Shown here in pieces: positions 15,893 through 24,636 of a stretch of 64,000 nt of DNA. The notes below the pieces were generated by a model, which saw nothing but the letters and a program-made list of their open reading frames with translations, made no database searches and was not told the DNA's origin. The DNA comes from Streptomyces humidus (GTDB lineage: Bacteria > Actinomycetota > Actinomycetes > Streptomycetales > Streptomycetaceae). The stretch's first letter is position 1. Each line of letters opens with the position of its first letter. Location: NCBI RefSeq assembly GCF_014649655.1, contig NZ_BMTL01000024.1:62001-126000 (forward strand), read 5' to 3'. A program made the position numbers and the translations under genes.

Positions 15893-15931
15893 AAGCCCCC
15901 GACCTGCCAAGAAACCGCAGGTCGGGGGCTT
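15893..15931. terminator. Strong stem-loop terminator after gpmA / at AICE end
   Basis: AAGCCCCCGACCTGC (15893-15907) and GCAGGTCGGGGGCTT (15917-15931) form a perfect 15-bp stem with a 9-nt loop. It is flanked by an A-run on the left, giving a U-tract for leftward transcripts. It lies 13 bp beyond the gpmA stop but inside the element, so the AICE supplies the terminator for its host gene. Confidence 0.85.
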
Positions 15932-15943
15932 GCCGGTGTCGTG

Positions 15944-16705
15944 TTACTTCTTCTTGCCCTGGTTCTTGACCGCCTCGATCGCTGCTGCCGCCGCGTCCGG
16001 GTCGAGGTAGGTGCCGCCCGGGGTGACCGGCTTGAAGTCCGCGTCGAGTTCGTAGGCGAGGGGGATGCCCGTCGGGATGTTCAGGCCCGCGATGTCGGCG
16101 TCGGAGATGCCGTCGAGGTGCTTGACGAGGGCGCGCAGGCTGTTGCCGTGGGCGGCGACGAGGACCGTGCGGCCGGCGAGGAGGTCCGGGACGATGCCGT
16201 CGTACCAGTAGGGGAGCATCCGGACGACGACGTCCTTGAGGCACTCCGTGCGGGGGCGGAGCTCCGGGGGGATGGTCGCGTAGCGCGGGTCCGCGGACTG
16301 GGAGAACTCCGTGCCGTCCTCGAGGGGCGGGGGCGGGGTGTCGTAGGAGCGGCGCCACAGCATGAACTGCTCCTCGCCGAACTCCGCGAGGGTCTGCGCC
16401 TTGTCCTTGCCCTGCAGCGCGCCGTAGTGGCGCTCGTTGAGGCGCCAGGAGCGGTGGACCGGGATCCAGTGGCGGTCGGCGGATTCGAGGGCCAGCTGGG
16501 CCGTGCGGATCGCTCGCTTCTGGAGGGACGTGTGGACCACGTCAGGCAGGAGGTCGGCGTCCTTCAGGAGTTCGCCACCGCGGACCGCCTCCTTCTCGCC
16601 CTTCTCGTTGAGGTTGACGTCCACCCAGCCGGTGAACAGGTTCTTCGCGTTCCACTCGCTCTCGCCGTGACGGAGGAGGATCAGCTTGTACGGTGCGTCG
16701 GCCAT
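15944..16705 (-). CDS. gpmA: 2,3-bisphosphoglycerate-dependent phosphoglycerate mutase
   Basis: 253 aa from ATG 16705, the normal length of the family. It interconverts 3- and 2-phosphoglycerate in glycolysis and gluconeogenesis. Motifs: [10 protein letters not shown] with the phosphohistidine, RERHYG-type [10 protein letters not shown], and AAHGNSLRA with the second catalytic His. The C-terminal codons form the att core, so integration of AICEs replaces the 3' end without altering the protein. The frame stays open upstream to 17059, but that part overlaps the MFS gene and its promoter and lacks family similarity. Confidence 0.97.
   Translation of the reverse strand: MADAPYKLILLRHGESEWNAKNLFTGWVDVNLNEKGEKEAVRGGELLKDADLLPDVVHTSLQKRAIRTAQLALESADRHWIPVHRSWRLNERHYGALQGKDKAQTLAEFGEEQFMLWRRSYDTPPPPLEDGTEFSQSADPRYATIPPELRPRTECLKDVVVRMLPYWYDGIVPDLLAGRTVLVAAHGNSLRALVKHLDGISDADIAGLNIPTGIPLAYELDADFKPVTPGGTYLDPDAAAAAIEAVKNQGKKK
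15945..15968. repeat. attR: att core, right copy (3' end of gpmA)
   Basis: TACTTCTTCTTGCCCTGG (15945-15962), then a mismatch and TCTTG. It covers the last codons and stop of gpmA (NQGKKK-stop). Identical to 682-699 over 18 bp. Confidence 0.85.
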
Positions 16706-16937
16706 GCGTACGAGCGTAATCCACCGCTCCGACACGTTGTGCGTCCGCTCGTACAGCGGACAGGCCGACGGCAGGGCTGCTCTCAGGACAGCTGTCAGGA
16801 CGGCGGTCAGGACGGCTCGCAGGGCGATGGCAGGACCGTGACGATTGACCGTTTCTGTTAAATGAGTGGCCTCCCCTTTCGCCTCCCTCGTAAGTTCTGA
16901 GAGCCGTCTGCGCCGCTTACATTCCGGGGGATACGCC

Positions 16938-18302
16938 ATGCCTGTCGCCGTACTGAGACGTGCCGCCCGCGAGACGCTGTCCGGGCTCCCCCGGGAGTTC
17001 TGGTGGCTGTGGACCAGCACCCTCGTCAACCGGCTCGGCGCCTTCGTGGCCACCTTCATGGCGCTGTACCTGACCCTGGACCGCGGCTACTCCGCCTCCT
17101 ACGCCGGGCTCGTCGCGTCGCTGCACGGGCTGGGCGGGGTCGTCTCGTCGCTCGGCGGCGGCGTCATGGCGGACCGGCTGGGACGGCGGCCCACCATGCT
17201 CCTCGCCCAGACGTCCACCGCCGCCTCCGTCGCGCTGCTCGGGTTCATGGAGCATCCGGTCGCCATCGCCGGGGTCGCCTTCCTCGTCGGAATGGCCTCC
17301 AACGCCTCCCGGCCGGCCGTGCAGGCGATGATGGCCGACATCGTGCGGCCCGAGGACCGGATCCGCGCCTTCTCGCTCAACTACTGGGCCATCAACCTCG
17401 GCTTCGCCGTCTCCTCCATGGCCGCCGGGTTCATCGCCGAGGTCAGTTACCGCGCCGGCTTCCTCCTGGAGGCCGGGATGACGTTCGTGTGCGCGATCGT
17501 CGTCTTCCTCAAGCTGCCCGAGTCACGGCCCGAGCAGACGGACCAGGGCGTCCTCCGCGACAGCGGCAGGGTCGGGCTGGGAACCGTCCTGCGCGACGGG
17601 CGCTTCATGAGCGTCGTCGGCCTGTCCTTCCTCGTCGCGCTCGTCTTCCAGCAGGGGGCCGTGGGTCTGCCGGTGGCGATGGGCGCGGCCGGGTTCACGG
17701 CGGCCGACTACGGCACGGCCATCGCCGTCAACGGCGTCCTCATCGTCGTGCTGCAGATCCCCGTCACACGGTTCATCGAGCACCGGGACACCCGGCGGCT
17801 GCTGGTGATCTCCTCGGTGCTCGCGGGGTACGGGTTCGGGCTGACCGCCTTCGCCGGGTCGGTCGGCGTGTTCGCGCTCACGGTCTGCGTGTGGACCCTC
17901 GCCGAGGTCGTCAACGCGCCCACGCAGACCGGGCTCGTCGTCCGCCTCTCCCCCACCCACGGCCGGGGCCGCTACCAGGGCATGTACACGCTCTCGTGGG
18001 CCCTGGCCTCCCTGGTCGGCCCGGTGCTGTCCGGTCTCGTCATCGACCGGTTCGGGGCGGAGTGGCTGTGGGGGATGTGCGCGGTGGTCGGCACGGTGGC
18101 GGGGGCCGGGTACGCCGGGCTGATGCGGCGGCTGCCGGCGGAGAAGGAGTCGTCAGACGCCCGCCAGGCCGCCGCCGGTGACGGGGGTCCCGCCCGCCGG
18201 GCCGTCTCCGACGGCTGCCACGCCGACCGGGTCTCCTCCGACGGGCCCTCCCGTCCCGGCCGTGCGGACGCCGCCCCGGAGCCGGAGAGCAGCAGCGCCT
18301 GA
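16938..18302 (+). CDS. MFS transporter
   Basis: 454 aa from ATG 16938 (RBS GGGGGA). About 12 hydrophobic segments; motif A-like [14 protein letters not shown] between TM2 and TM3 and a matching [10 protein letters not shown] loop in the second half, as in drug/H+ antiporters. A Gly/Ser/Asp-rich ~50-residue cytoplasmic tail follows TM12. Substrate not predictable; resembles multidrug-type exporters. It is divergent from gpmA. Confidence 0.85.
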   Translation: MPVAVLRRAARETLSGLPREFWWLWTSTLVNRLGAFVATFMALYLTLDRGYSASYAGLVASLHGLGGVVSSLGGGVMADRLGRRPTMLLAQTSTAASVALLGFMEHPVAIAGVAFLVGMASNASRPAVQAMMADIVRPEDRIRAFSLNYWAINLGFAVSSMAAGFIAEVSYRAGFLLEAGMTFVCAIVVFLKLPESRPEQTDQGVLRDSGRVGLGTVLRDGRFMSVVGLSFLVALVFQQGAVGLPVAMGAAGFTAADYGTAIAVNGVLIVVLQIPVTRFIEHRDTRRLLVISSVLAGYGFGLTAFAGSVGVFALTVCVWTLAEVVNAPTQTGLVVRLSPTHGRGRYQGMYTLSWALASLVGPVLSGLVIDRFGAEWLWGMCAVVGTVAGAGYAGLMRRLPAEKESSDARQAAAGDGGPARRAVSDGCHADRVSSDGPSRPGRADAAPEPESSSA

Positions 18303-18334
18303 CGTCCGCCGGCGCCCGGCCTCCCGGCGCCCCG

Positions 18335-18844
18335 CTACGGGTGCATCCGCGCGCCCTTCAGCACCTTGTCCACCGCGTTCCTCGGTCCGTACACCGCCAG
18401 GCCCACGAGGTCCAGGTCGGCCGTCGCCACGGCGCGCACCGCCGCGCGGTTGTCTCGGTCGTTGCCGGTGGCGAAGAGGTCGCTGGTGAACACCGCGCGC
18501 GGGAGGGCCCGGGACAGCACGCGCGCGTGGGCGGCCGTGAGCAGTTCCTTCGTGCCTTCGAAGACCAGCACCGGCTGCCGGAACATCGAGAGGCAGCGCA
18601 CGCCGTCCGCGTCCTCGTACGGCTCCCCGATCACCTCGGGGACCGCCGACCCGAGGCCGCTGACCAGGAACGCGGTGACGTTCAGACGCTGCCAGGTCGC
18701 CAGGTCCTCGCGCAGCAGTACGGCGATCTTCGTGTCGAAGCGGACGGGTCCGGTGCTCGTGCCCGTGATGGAGCCGGTGGTGGCGCCCGGGTTCGCGGCG
18801 GGGCCGGTGGTGGTGTTCGGATCCGTGTGCGTGCTCGTGCTCAT
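18335..18844 (-). CDS. DUF2000 family protein
   Basis: 169 aa from ATG 18844. A ~30-residue Thr/Gly-rich N-terminus precedes the DUF2000 core (TKIAVLLREDLATWQRLNV, RAVFTSDLFATGNDRDNRAA, DLVGLAVYGPRNAVDKVLKG). The biochemical role of DUF2000 is unknown; the fold is peptidyl-tRNA hydrolase II-like. The gene is divergent from an AraC regulator 50 bp away, a conserved type of pair suggesting direct control. DNA encoding the N-terminus is made of short GT-rich repeats. Confidence 0.8.
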   Translation of the reverse strand: MSTSTHTDPNTTTGPAANPGATTGSITGTSTGPVRFDTKIAVLLREDLATWQRLNVTAFLVSGLGSAVPEVIGEPYEDADGVRCLSMFRQPVLVFEGTKELLTAAHARVLSRALPRAVFTSDLFATGNDRDNRAAVRAVATADLDLVGLAVYGPRNAVDKVLKGARMHP

Positions 18845-18893
18845 ACGGTGAGACTGCCGATCGCCCCACGGCCCCGTCTTGTACGTTCTTTGC

Positions 18894-19703
18894 ATGGCTG
18901 CCCGGCAGGAAGTGTCCGCCTGGCGCCCGGCCGTCCCGGGTGTCGTGGAGGTCTTCCACGCCCGCTTCACCGGGTACGCGTACCCGATGCACGTCCACGA
19001 GGCGTGGACCCTGCTCATCGTGGACGACGGCGCCGTACGGTACGACCTCGACCGGCACGAGCACGGCACCCCGCACGACACGGTGACCCTGCTGCCGCCG
19101 CGCGTGCCGCACAACGGTTCACCGGCCACCTCGGGGGGTTTCCGCAAGCGGGTCCTGTATCTCGACACCAGCGTGCTCGGCGAGGACCTCATCGGGGCCG
19201 CCGTCGATGCGCCCGACCTGCGCGATCCCGTGCTGCGTCGACGGGTCGGCCGGCTGCACTCCGCGCTTGCCCGGCCCGGCGACGAGCTGGAGGCCGACAG
19301 CCGGCTCACGCTGATCGGCGAACGGTTGCGGGGCCGTCTGCGGGCGGGGCGGGACGCCGCTCTCCCGCGCCGCGACCCCGCGCTGGCGGGCCGCCTGCGA
19401 GAACTGCTCGACGAACGCGTGGTCCAGGGCCTGACCCTGGACGAGGCCGCCGGGCTCGTCCAGGCCCATCCGGCCCATCTGGTACGGGCGTTCAGTGCGG
19501 CCTACGGCATCGCGCCGCACCAGTACCTCACCGCCCGCCGCGTCGACCTCGCCCGCCGGCTGCTGCTCGACGGGCGGCCACCGGGTGAGGTCGCGGCGGT
19601 GGCCGGCTTCTACGACCAGGCCCATCTCACGCGGCATTTCAGGAAGTTGGTGGGGGTCACGCCGGGGCGGTACAGGGACGGCCGCAGGCCCTCCGCCCGC
19701 TGA
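18894..19703 (+). CDS. AraC-family transcriptional regulator
   Basis: 269 aa from ATG 18894. N-terminal cupin-like AraC ligand-binding domain (YPMHVHEAWTLLIVDDG, LLPPRVPHNG), C-terminal double HTH (LTLDEAAGLVQAHPAHLVRA and GEVAAVAGFYDQAHLTRHF, KLVGVTPGRYR). Probably regulates itself and the divergent DUF2000 gene. An in-frame TTG at 18879 is possible but lacks an RBS. Confidence 0.88.
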   Translation: MAARQEVSAWRPAVPGVVEVFHARFTGYAYPMHVHEAWTLLIVDDGAVRYDLDRHEHGTPHDTVTLLPPRVPHNGSPATSGGFRKRVLYLDTSVLGEDLIGAAVDAPDLRDPVLRRRVGRLHSALARPGDELEADSRLTLIGERLRGRLRAGRDAALPRRDPALAGRLRELLDERVVQGLTLDEAAGLVQAHPAHLVRAFSAAYGIAPHQYLTARRVDLARRLLLDGRPPGEVAAVAGFYDQAHLTRHFRKLVGVTPGRYRDGRRPSAR

Positions 19704-20333
19704 TCAAGCCGCCGGGCCGGCCGGGTTCGCCGGATCGGCACGGTCGACCGGGCCCGTAGGGTCCGTCCGGTCCATCAGGTCCGTAGGGTCCGTCCCGTCC
19801 ATCGGCTCCATCAGGTCCGTCCGGTCGGCCGAGGCGGGCGGGCGCTGCGTCAGGTGCGCGAACGCGTCCAGGTTGCGGGTCGGTTCGCCCCGGGAGACGC
19901 GCCACTCGTACTCCCGGCGGATGGCGCTCGCGAAGCCCAGCTCCAGCAGGGTGTTGAAGGCGCCGTCGGCGGCCTCCAGGACCTGGCCCATGAGGCGGTC
20001 GACCTCGTCGGCGCCGACCGCGGCGAGCGGGACGCGGGCGGTGACGTAGACGTCGCCGAGCTGGTCGACGGCGTAGCCGACGCCGTACAGCTTGAGGTTG
20101 CGCTCCAGGAGCCAGCGGTGGACGCCGGACTCGTTCTCGTCGGGACGACGGATGACGAAGGCGTTGAGGGAGAGCGAGTGACGGCCGACGATGAGGGAGA
20201 CGGTCGTCCTGAGTTTGCGGGTGCCGGGCAGCTGGGCCACGTAGGCGCCGGGCCCGGTGCTCTCCCACTCCAGCTCCGCGTCACGCAGGAAGGCCTCGAT
20301 GGCCTGTGCGGCGGTCTTCTCCACGTCACCCAT
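19704..20333 (-). CDS. YbjN-domain protein with Asp/Thr/Pro repeat tail
   Basis: 209 aa. Residues ~1-160 form a YbjN-like domain (SIR2-like/CesT-like fold; [20 protein letters not shown]). The last ~40 residues are repeats such as DRTDLM and DGTDPTD encoded by short GGTCCG/TCCATC repeats. The ATG overlaps the mshA stop (ATGGGTGA), so it is translated with mshA, and its stop abuts the AraC stop. Exact role unknown; YbjN proteins often act as chaperone-like or stress-related factors. Confidence 0.82.
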   Translation of the reverse strand: MGDVEKTAAQAIEAFLRDAELEWESTGPGAYVAQLPGTRKLRTTVSLIVGRHSLSLNAFVIRRPDENESGVHRWLLERNLKLYGVGYAVDQLGDVYVTARVPLAAVGADEVDRLMGQVLEAADGAFNTLLELGFASAIRREYEWRVSRGEPTRNLDAFAHLTQRPPASADRTDLMEPMDGTDPTDLMDRTDPTGPVDRADPANPAGPAA

Positions 20334-21663
20334 GCTCGGAGCGTACGTGACGGCGATGGGACTGGGCCGCGGCCGCGTAGACGTCGGCCGTCGCGGCGGC
20401 CGCGGTGTCCCAGCCGAAGGACTGGGCGTGCGCGGCGGCGGCCGCGCCCATGCGGGCGGCCAGTTCGGGGCCGTCGGCGAAACGCGCGAGCACGCGCGCG
20501 TAGCGGGCCGGGTCGTGGCCCTGCACCAGGAAGCCCGTCTCGCCGTCCCGGACGGCCACCGGCAGCCCGCCGACCGCAGCCGCGAGCACCGGGGTGCCGG
20601 CCGCCTGCGCCTCTATGGCGACCAGGCCGAAGGACTCGCTGTAGGAGGGGACGACCAGCAGCGACGCTGCCCGGAACCAGTCCGCGAGCTGGTCCTGGCC
20701 GACGGGCGGCCGGAACCGTACGACATCCGCGATGCCGAGCCGCGCGGCGAGCTTCTGCAGCCCCTCCGGCCTGGTGAGGCCGCTGCCGCTGGGTCCGCCG
20801 ACGATCGGGACGACGATGCGGGAGCGGAGCTCGGGGCGCTCGTCGAGCAGGACGGCCACCGCGCGCAGAAGGATGTCGGGCGCCTTCAGGGGTTGGATAC
20901 GGCCCGCGAAGAGGGGGACCAGGGCGTCCTGCGGGAGGCCGAGGCGGGCGCGGGCGGCGGCGCGGCCGTCCGCGGGGCGGAACCGGTCGAGGTTGACGCC
21001 GGGGTGCACCACGGCGACCTTGTCGGGTTCGGCATGGTAGTGCCGGACGAGTTCACCGGCCTCCTCCGCCGTGTTCGCGATGAGGCGGTCGGCGGCGACG
21101 ACGATCTGGGTCTCGCCGATGACGCGCGCGGCGGGCTCGGGGGTGTCGCCGTCGGCCAGGTTGGCGTTCTTGACCTTGGCCATGGTGTGCATGGCGTGCA
21201 CCAGGGGGGCGCCCCAGCGCTGGGCGGCCAGCCAGCCGACATGGCCGGAGAGCCAGTAGTGCGAGTGCACGAGGTCGTAGTAGCCGGGGCGGTGACCGGC
21301 CCAGGCCTGCATCACGCCGTGCGTGAAGGCGCACAGCTGGGCCGGGAGGTCCTCCTTGGCAAGACCCTCGTAGGGGCCGGCGTCGATGTGCCGGACGAGG
21401 ACCCCGGGGGCCAGCTCGACCGTCGGCGGGAGGCCGCCGGTGGTCGCGCGCGTGAAGATCTCGACCTCGATGTTGATCGCGGCGAGGCGCTGCGCGAGTT
21501 CGACGATGTAGACGTTCATGCCGCCGGCGTCACCGGTGCCGGGCTGGTGGAGCGGAGAGGTGTGCACGGAGAGCATCGCGACGCGGCGGGGGCGGCGGTG
21601 GAGCCTGAGCCGCGAGGGAACCGCCGTGGAGCGACGCCCGAGCCTGTTGGCGTACTGGCTCAC
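20326..21663 (-). CDS. mshA: D-inositol-3-phosphate glycosyltransferase (mycothiol biosynthesis)
   Basis: 445 aa from GTG 21663, preceded by AAGGAGG. GT4-family fold: N-terminal [21 protein letters not shown] typical of MshA, HSHYWLSG, and the C-terminal UDP-sugar site with [20 protein letters not shown]. It transfers N-acetylglucosamine to inositol-3-phosphate, the first step of mycothiol, the actinobacterial thiol buffer. The YbjN gene is coupled downstream. Length and motifs are complete. Confidence 0.96.
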   Translation of the reverse strand: MSQYANRLGRRSTAVPSRLRLHRRPRRVAMLSVHTSPLHQPGTGDAGGMNVYIVELAQRLAAINIEVEIFTRATTGGLPPTVELAPGVLVRHIDAGPYEGLAKEDLPAQLCAFTHGVMQAWAGHRPGYYDLVHSHYWLSGHVGWLAAQRWGAPLVHAMHTMAKVKNANLADGDTPEPAARVIGETQIVVAADRLIANTAEEAGELVRHYHAEPDKVAVVHPGVNLDRFRPADGRAAARARLGLPQDALVPLFAGRIQPLKAPDILLRAVAVLLDERPELRSRIVVPIVGGPSGSGLTRPEGLQKLAARLGIADVVRFRPPVGQDQLADWFRAASLLVVPSYSESFGLVAIEAQAAGTPVLAAAVGGLPVAVRDGETGFLVQGHDPARYARVLARFADGPELAARMGAAAAAHAQSFGWDTAAAATADVYAAAAQSHRRHVRSEHG

Positions 21664-21983
21664 GGGGCGTTCCTCCTTGCTGCGGGCATGCCGGAAGGAG
21701 GGTCTGGCGTGCCCTCCAGGGGGGTGCAACGCCGGAGGAAGGGATTCCCATTCCTGCGGGTTTCGGAAAGGGGCGCTTTTTGCCCAGTCATTACCCTTCT
21801 TCGCTCAACCGTTCGAGGACGGTGCGCGTGGGGCTCACCACCGGGCTCCCGACGGGCCGAGTCGCCGGGCCCATTGATCGGCCGGCCGCCCACTGACTCA
21901 CTGGCTCACTGATCGACTGGCCCTTTGATCGACCGGCCGACTGGCCGACTGGCCGACGACCGCGTCGCATTACCCTCTCCGGT
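21664..21983. other. Intergenic region with short-repeat tract
   Basis: 320 bp between divergent mshA and a methyltransferase gene, holding the promoters of both. Positions 21872-21960 are a degenerate tandem array of CTGGC/CGACTGGC and CACTGACTC-like units (GGCCGACT repeated several times). No gene seen. Confidence 0.6.
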
Positions 21984-22802
21984 ATGACATCCCGCGCCTC
22001 CGTCCGCCCCGTGGGCACGGTCACGCGCGGGACGACTCATCCCAACCGGCTGCGTCGCATGGACCGCTGGATCGCCGCGACGCACGGCGCCGAGCTGCGG
22101 CGCGCCGTCGAGCCCGTCGCCGTCGACCTCGGTTACGGAGCCGCGCCCTGGACTGCGGTCGAGTTGCTGGTCCGGCTGCGTTCGGTCGCGCCCCGCGCGC
22201 GGGTCGTCGGCGTCGAGATCGAGCCCGCGAGGGTCGCGGCGGCCGAGCCGTACGTACGCGAGGGGCTGGTCTTCCGGCACGGCGGGTTCGAGCTCCCGGT
22301 CGCCCGGCGGCCGCACCTCGTGCGCGCTGCCAACGTGCTGCGGCAGTACGACGAGGGCGAGGTCGCCGGGGTCTGGGAGCGGCTCTGCGCACGGCTCGCG
22401 CCGGCCGATCCGGCCGCCGGGTCCCGTGGGGGGCTGCTGGTCGAGGGAACCTGCGACGAGATCGGACGCCGGCACGTGTGGGTGGCGCTCGGACCCGAAG
22501 GGCCGCGCACGGTCACCTTCGCGACCCGGCTCGGCTCCCTGGAACGCCCCTCGGACCTGGCCGAACGGCTGCCCAAGGCGCTCATCCACCGCAACGTCCC
22601 GGGCGAGCCGGTCCACGCGTTCCTGCGCGACTTCGACCGCGCCTGGGCGGCGGCCGCGCCCTACGCGTCGTACGGCGCCCGTCAGCGGTGGATCCGCGCG
22701 GTACGGGACCTGACGGCCGACTGGCCGGTGACGGACGGGCCGGCGCGATGGCGGCAGGGCGAAGTGACGGTGCGGTGGGACGCGTTGGCGCCCACGAGCT
22801 GA
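21984..22802 (+). CDS. Class I SAM-dependent methyltransferase
   Basis: 272 aa. SAM-binding motif I VAVDLGYGAAPWTA and a motif II acidic end VVGVEIEPARVAAAEPYV; ANVLRQYDEGEV as motif III. The substrate is unknown; the family is conserved beside mshA in Streptomyces. Divergent from mshA. Confidence 0.82.
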   Translation: MTSRASVRPVGTVTRGTTHPNRLRRMDRWIAATHGAELRRAVEPVAVDLGYGAAPWTAVELLVRLRSVAPRARVVGVEIEPARVAAAEPYVREGLVFRHGGFELPVARRPHLVRAANVLRQYDEGEVAGVWERLCARLAPADPAAGSRGGLLVEGTCDEIGRRHVWVALGPEGPRTVTFATRLGSLERPSDLAERLPKALIHRNVPGEPVHAFLRDFDRAWAAAAPYASYGARQRWIRAVRDLTADWPVTDGPARWRQGEVTVRWDALAPTS

Positions 22803-22907
22803 GCGGGTTTCCCCGTCCGACGGGCCCTCTGCCGCCCGGCCCGCCGGGTCCGCACGGCCCTCTCAGCCCGCCCGACCCGCCCGACTTGCCCGCCCACCGG
22901 GTCGGTC

Positions 22908-22970
22908 GGGTCCACCGGGTCCACCGGGTCCACCGGGTCCACCGGCTCCACCGGGTCCACCGGGTCCACC
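22908..22970. repeat. Seven 9-bp tandem repeats
   Basis: Unit GGGTCCACC, seven copies, the fifth varying as GGCTCCACC. Located in the 381-bp gap between the methyltransferase and the NlpC/P60 gene. It probably arose by slippage; it is followed by a stem-loop. Confidence 0.9.
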
Positions 22971-22974
22971 GGGA

Positions 22975-23016
22975 ACGATCTCCGTGAGTCGTTCGTCACA
23001 CAGGCGGGGAGATCGT
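22975..23016. terminator. Stem-loop after methyltransferase gene
   Basis: ACGATCTCC (22975-22983) and GGAGATCGT (23008-23016), perfect arms with a 24-nt loop. Probable terminator or 5'-leader hairpin; the rest of 22803-23183 shows only the tandem repeat and the NlpC/P60 promoter region. Confidence 0.5.
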
Positions 23017-23183
23017 CATGGCGGGGTGGCGAAGAGGGGAAGGACTGTCTCCGTCGTTCCGCCGGTCGTCGCGCTGCCGGCCTGCCGCTCCGTCGCCGCC
23101 TCTGTCGTTTTCGGCCGTGACATGGCACGATCCCCCGAGCACCGTAAGTTACTGACGGTTAATCAGGGGTTGGGGGACGGAGT

Positions 23184-24299
23184 ATGGGAACGGGCAAGCG
23201 TGGTCTGCTCGCGGCGGCCGTGGCCGTGGTCTGCGCGGTCACCGTGCTGGGGGCGCCCGGCGTCGCGTTCGCGAGCCCGAGGCCCGCACCGGCCATACCG
23301 ACCACCCCGAGCACGCCGACGGCGGGCGCCCGGGCCCCCGCGCTCCCCTCGACCGCGACCGCCGACAAGAACCTCGAGGCCGTCCGCGCCAAACTCGAAG
23401 CGCTGTACCACGACGCCGCGGTCGCCACCGACGCCTACAACGCGGCCGAGGAGGCGGCGCAGAAGCAGTCCGCGGAGATCGTCGAGCTGGCCAAGAAGAT
23501 CGTCGCGGGCCAGGAGAAGCTGGCCGAACTGAAAGACCGTGCGGGCGCGGCGGCCCGGGCCCAGTACCGCACCGGCGGCCTGCCGGACGAGGCGCGGCTG
23601 ATGCTGAGCGACGACCCGTCCGAGTTCCTCGACGGCGCGGGGCGGGCTCGCCAGGGCCAACGCGCGACGAAAGGCCTGATCAGTCAACTGACCCGCACGC
23701 AGCAGGACTTGGAGCAGTACTCCAAGGACGCCTCAGCGCAGTGGGCGAAGCTGGAGACGGGCCGTAAGACGAAGGCGGCGGCTCAGAAGAAGATCGAGAA
23801 GCAGATCTCGGAGGCCGAGAAGCTCGAATCCCGGCTGGAGAAGAAGGAGAAGGCGCGCCTCGAGGAGTTGGAGCGGCAGGCCGCACAGACGGCGCAGACC
23901 GCCTGGCTGGACACCGGCATCCTCCACGAGATCGACAGCTCGGCGTCCGCGCAGGGCAAGGCGGCCGTGCAGTTCGCCACCGCCCAGATCGGCAAGCCGT
24001 ACGTGTGGGGCGCGGAAGGACCGGACAGCTTCGACTGCTCCGGGCTGACCTCGGAGGCCTGGAAGAGCGCCGGCCGGGCGATCCCGCGCACCTCGCAGGA
24101 GCAGTGGAAGCAGTTGCCGCACGTGCCCGTCGAGGAGATGCGCCCCGGCGACCTGATCATCTACTTCGGCGACGCCAGCCATGTGGCGATGTACGTGGGC
24201 GACGGCTCGATCGTCCACGCCCCGCGCCCGGGCCGTACGGTCACCCTCGCCGGGGCGGGTTCGATGCCGATACTCGGGGTCGTGCGACCGGACGCGTGA
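23184..24299 (+). CDS. Secreted NlpC/P60 peptidoglycan endopeptidase
   Basis: 371 aa; ATG preceded by GGGGGACGGAG. Signal peptide (LLAAAVAVVCAVTVLGAPGV, cleavage near AFA-SPR), then a long charged coiled coil (~50-240) and a C-terminal NlpC/P60 domain (~255-371). Catalytic Cys in FDCSGL (~284), His in SHVAMYVG (~331) and a polar third residue in IVHAPRP. It cleaves peptide stems in the cell wall, as in RipA-like enzymes where the coiled coil inhibits or positions the enzyme. Confidence 0.93.
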   Translation: MGTGKRGLLAAAVAVVCAVTVLGAPGVAFASPRPAPAIPTTPSTPTAGARAPALPSTATADKNLEAVRAKLEALYHDAAVATDAYNAAEEAAQKQSAEIVELAKKIVAGQEKLAELKDRAGAAARAQYRTGGLPDEARLMLSDDPSEFLDGAGRARQGQRATKGLISQLTRTQQDLEQYSKDASAQWAKLETGRKTKAAAQKKIEKQISEAEKLESRLEKKEKARLEELERQAAQTAQTAWLDTGILHEIDSSASAQGKAAVQFATAQIGKPYVWGAEGPDSFDCSGLTSEAWKSAGRAIPRTSQEQWKQLPHVPVEEMRPGDLIIYFGDASHVAMYVGDGSIVHAPRPGRTVTLAGAGSMPILGVVRPDA

Positions 24300-24636
24300 C
24301 CGGGCCCCTGTGTGCGCACACGACCGGAGGTGAGTGAGCCGGGGCGCGGGCCGACGGGCGCGGCACGACGGCAGGGGCAGCGGGTGAGCCGGAGGGCGTG
24401 ACCCATGACACCTCGCCCCGAACCCAAACCCGAGGCGGACGTGACGTTCGTCATTCTCGCCCGGTTCCCGACGTGCCCAACTGCGATACGTAACGCGGCA
24501 TATGACGGGGGCCAGAGATCAAGCAGAGTGTTTTACGCCATTCCGTTGCGATGCCTTCTGCCGCTATGGTCCCCGTCGGTGGTCGAGGTCCCTCGCCCCC
24601 GCCATGCCCTCGGGGGGAGGGAAGGAACCCAAGACG
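24300..24636. other. Intergenic promoter region
   Basis: 337 bp between the NlpC/P60 gene and the receiver-phosphatase gene. An AT-richer section at 24420-24580 (TACGTAACGCGGCATATGA) probably carries the promoter. No gene or strong hairpin seen. Confidence 0.4.

Larger units (their letters stand above)
682..15962 (+). mobile_element. pSAM2-like actinomycete integrative and conjugative element (AICE) integrated at gpmA
   Basis: About 15.3 kb bounded by 18-bp direct att repeats at 682-699 and 15945-15962. The module order is characteristic of AICEs: FtsK-like translocase, DUF2637 spread protein, small spread ORFs, RepSA-type initiator, xis, int. These are transcribed rightward, with a KorSA-like GntR repressor and a Pif-like NUDIX gene at the regulatory end. 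Mrr endonuclease and NACHT genes form the accessory cargo. xis-int overlap by 1 bp and all conserved genes are intact, so the element looks functional. Integration at the 3' end of a protein gene (gpmA), with its last codons restored, replaces the tRNA target used by most AICEs. Confidence 0.9.

Noticed and set aside
16706-17059. N-terminal extension of gpmA to 371 residues
   Set aside because: The family is ~250 residues; the extension overlaps the divergent MFS gene and has no similarity to mutases.
22803-23183. c-di-AMP (ydaO-type) riboswitch before the NlpC/P60 gene
   Set aside because: Such riboswitches precede some actinobacterial wall hydrolases, but I could not find the conserved core; the region holds a 9-bp tandem array and one simple stem-loop.
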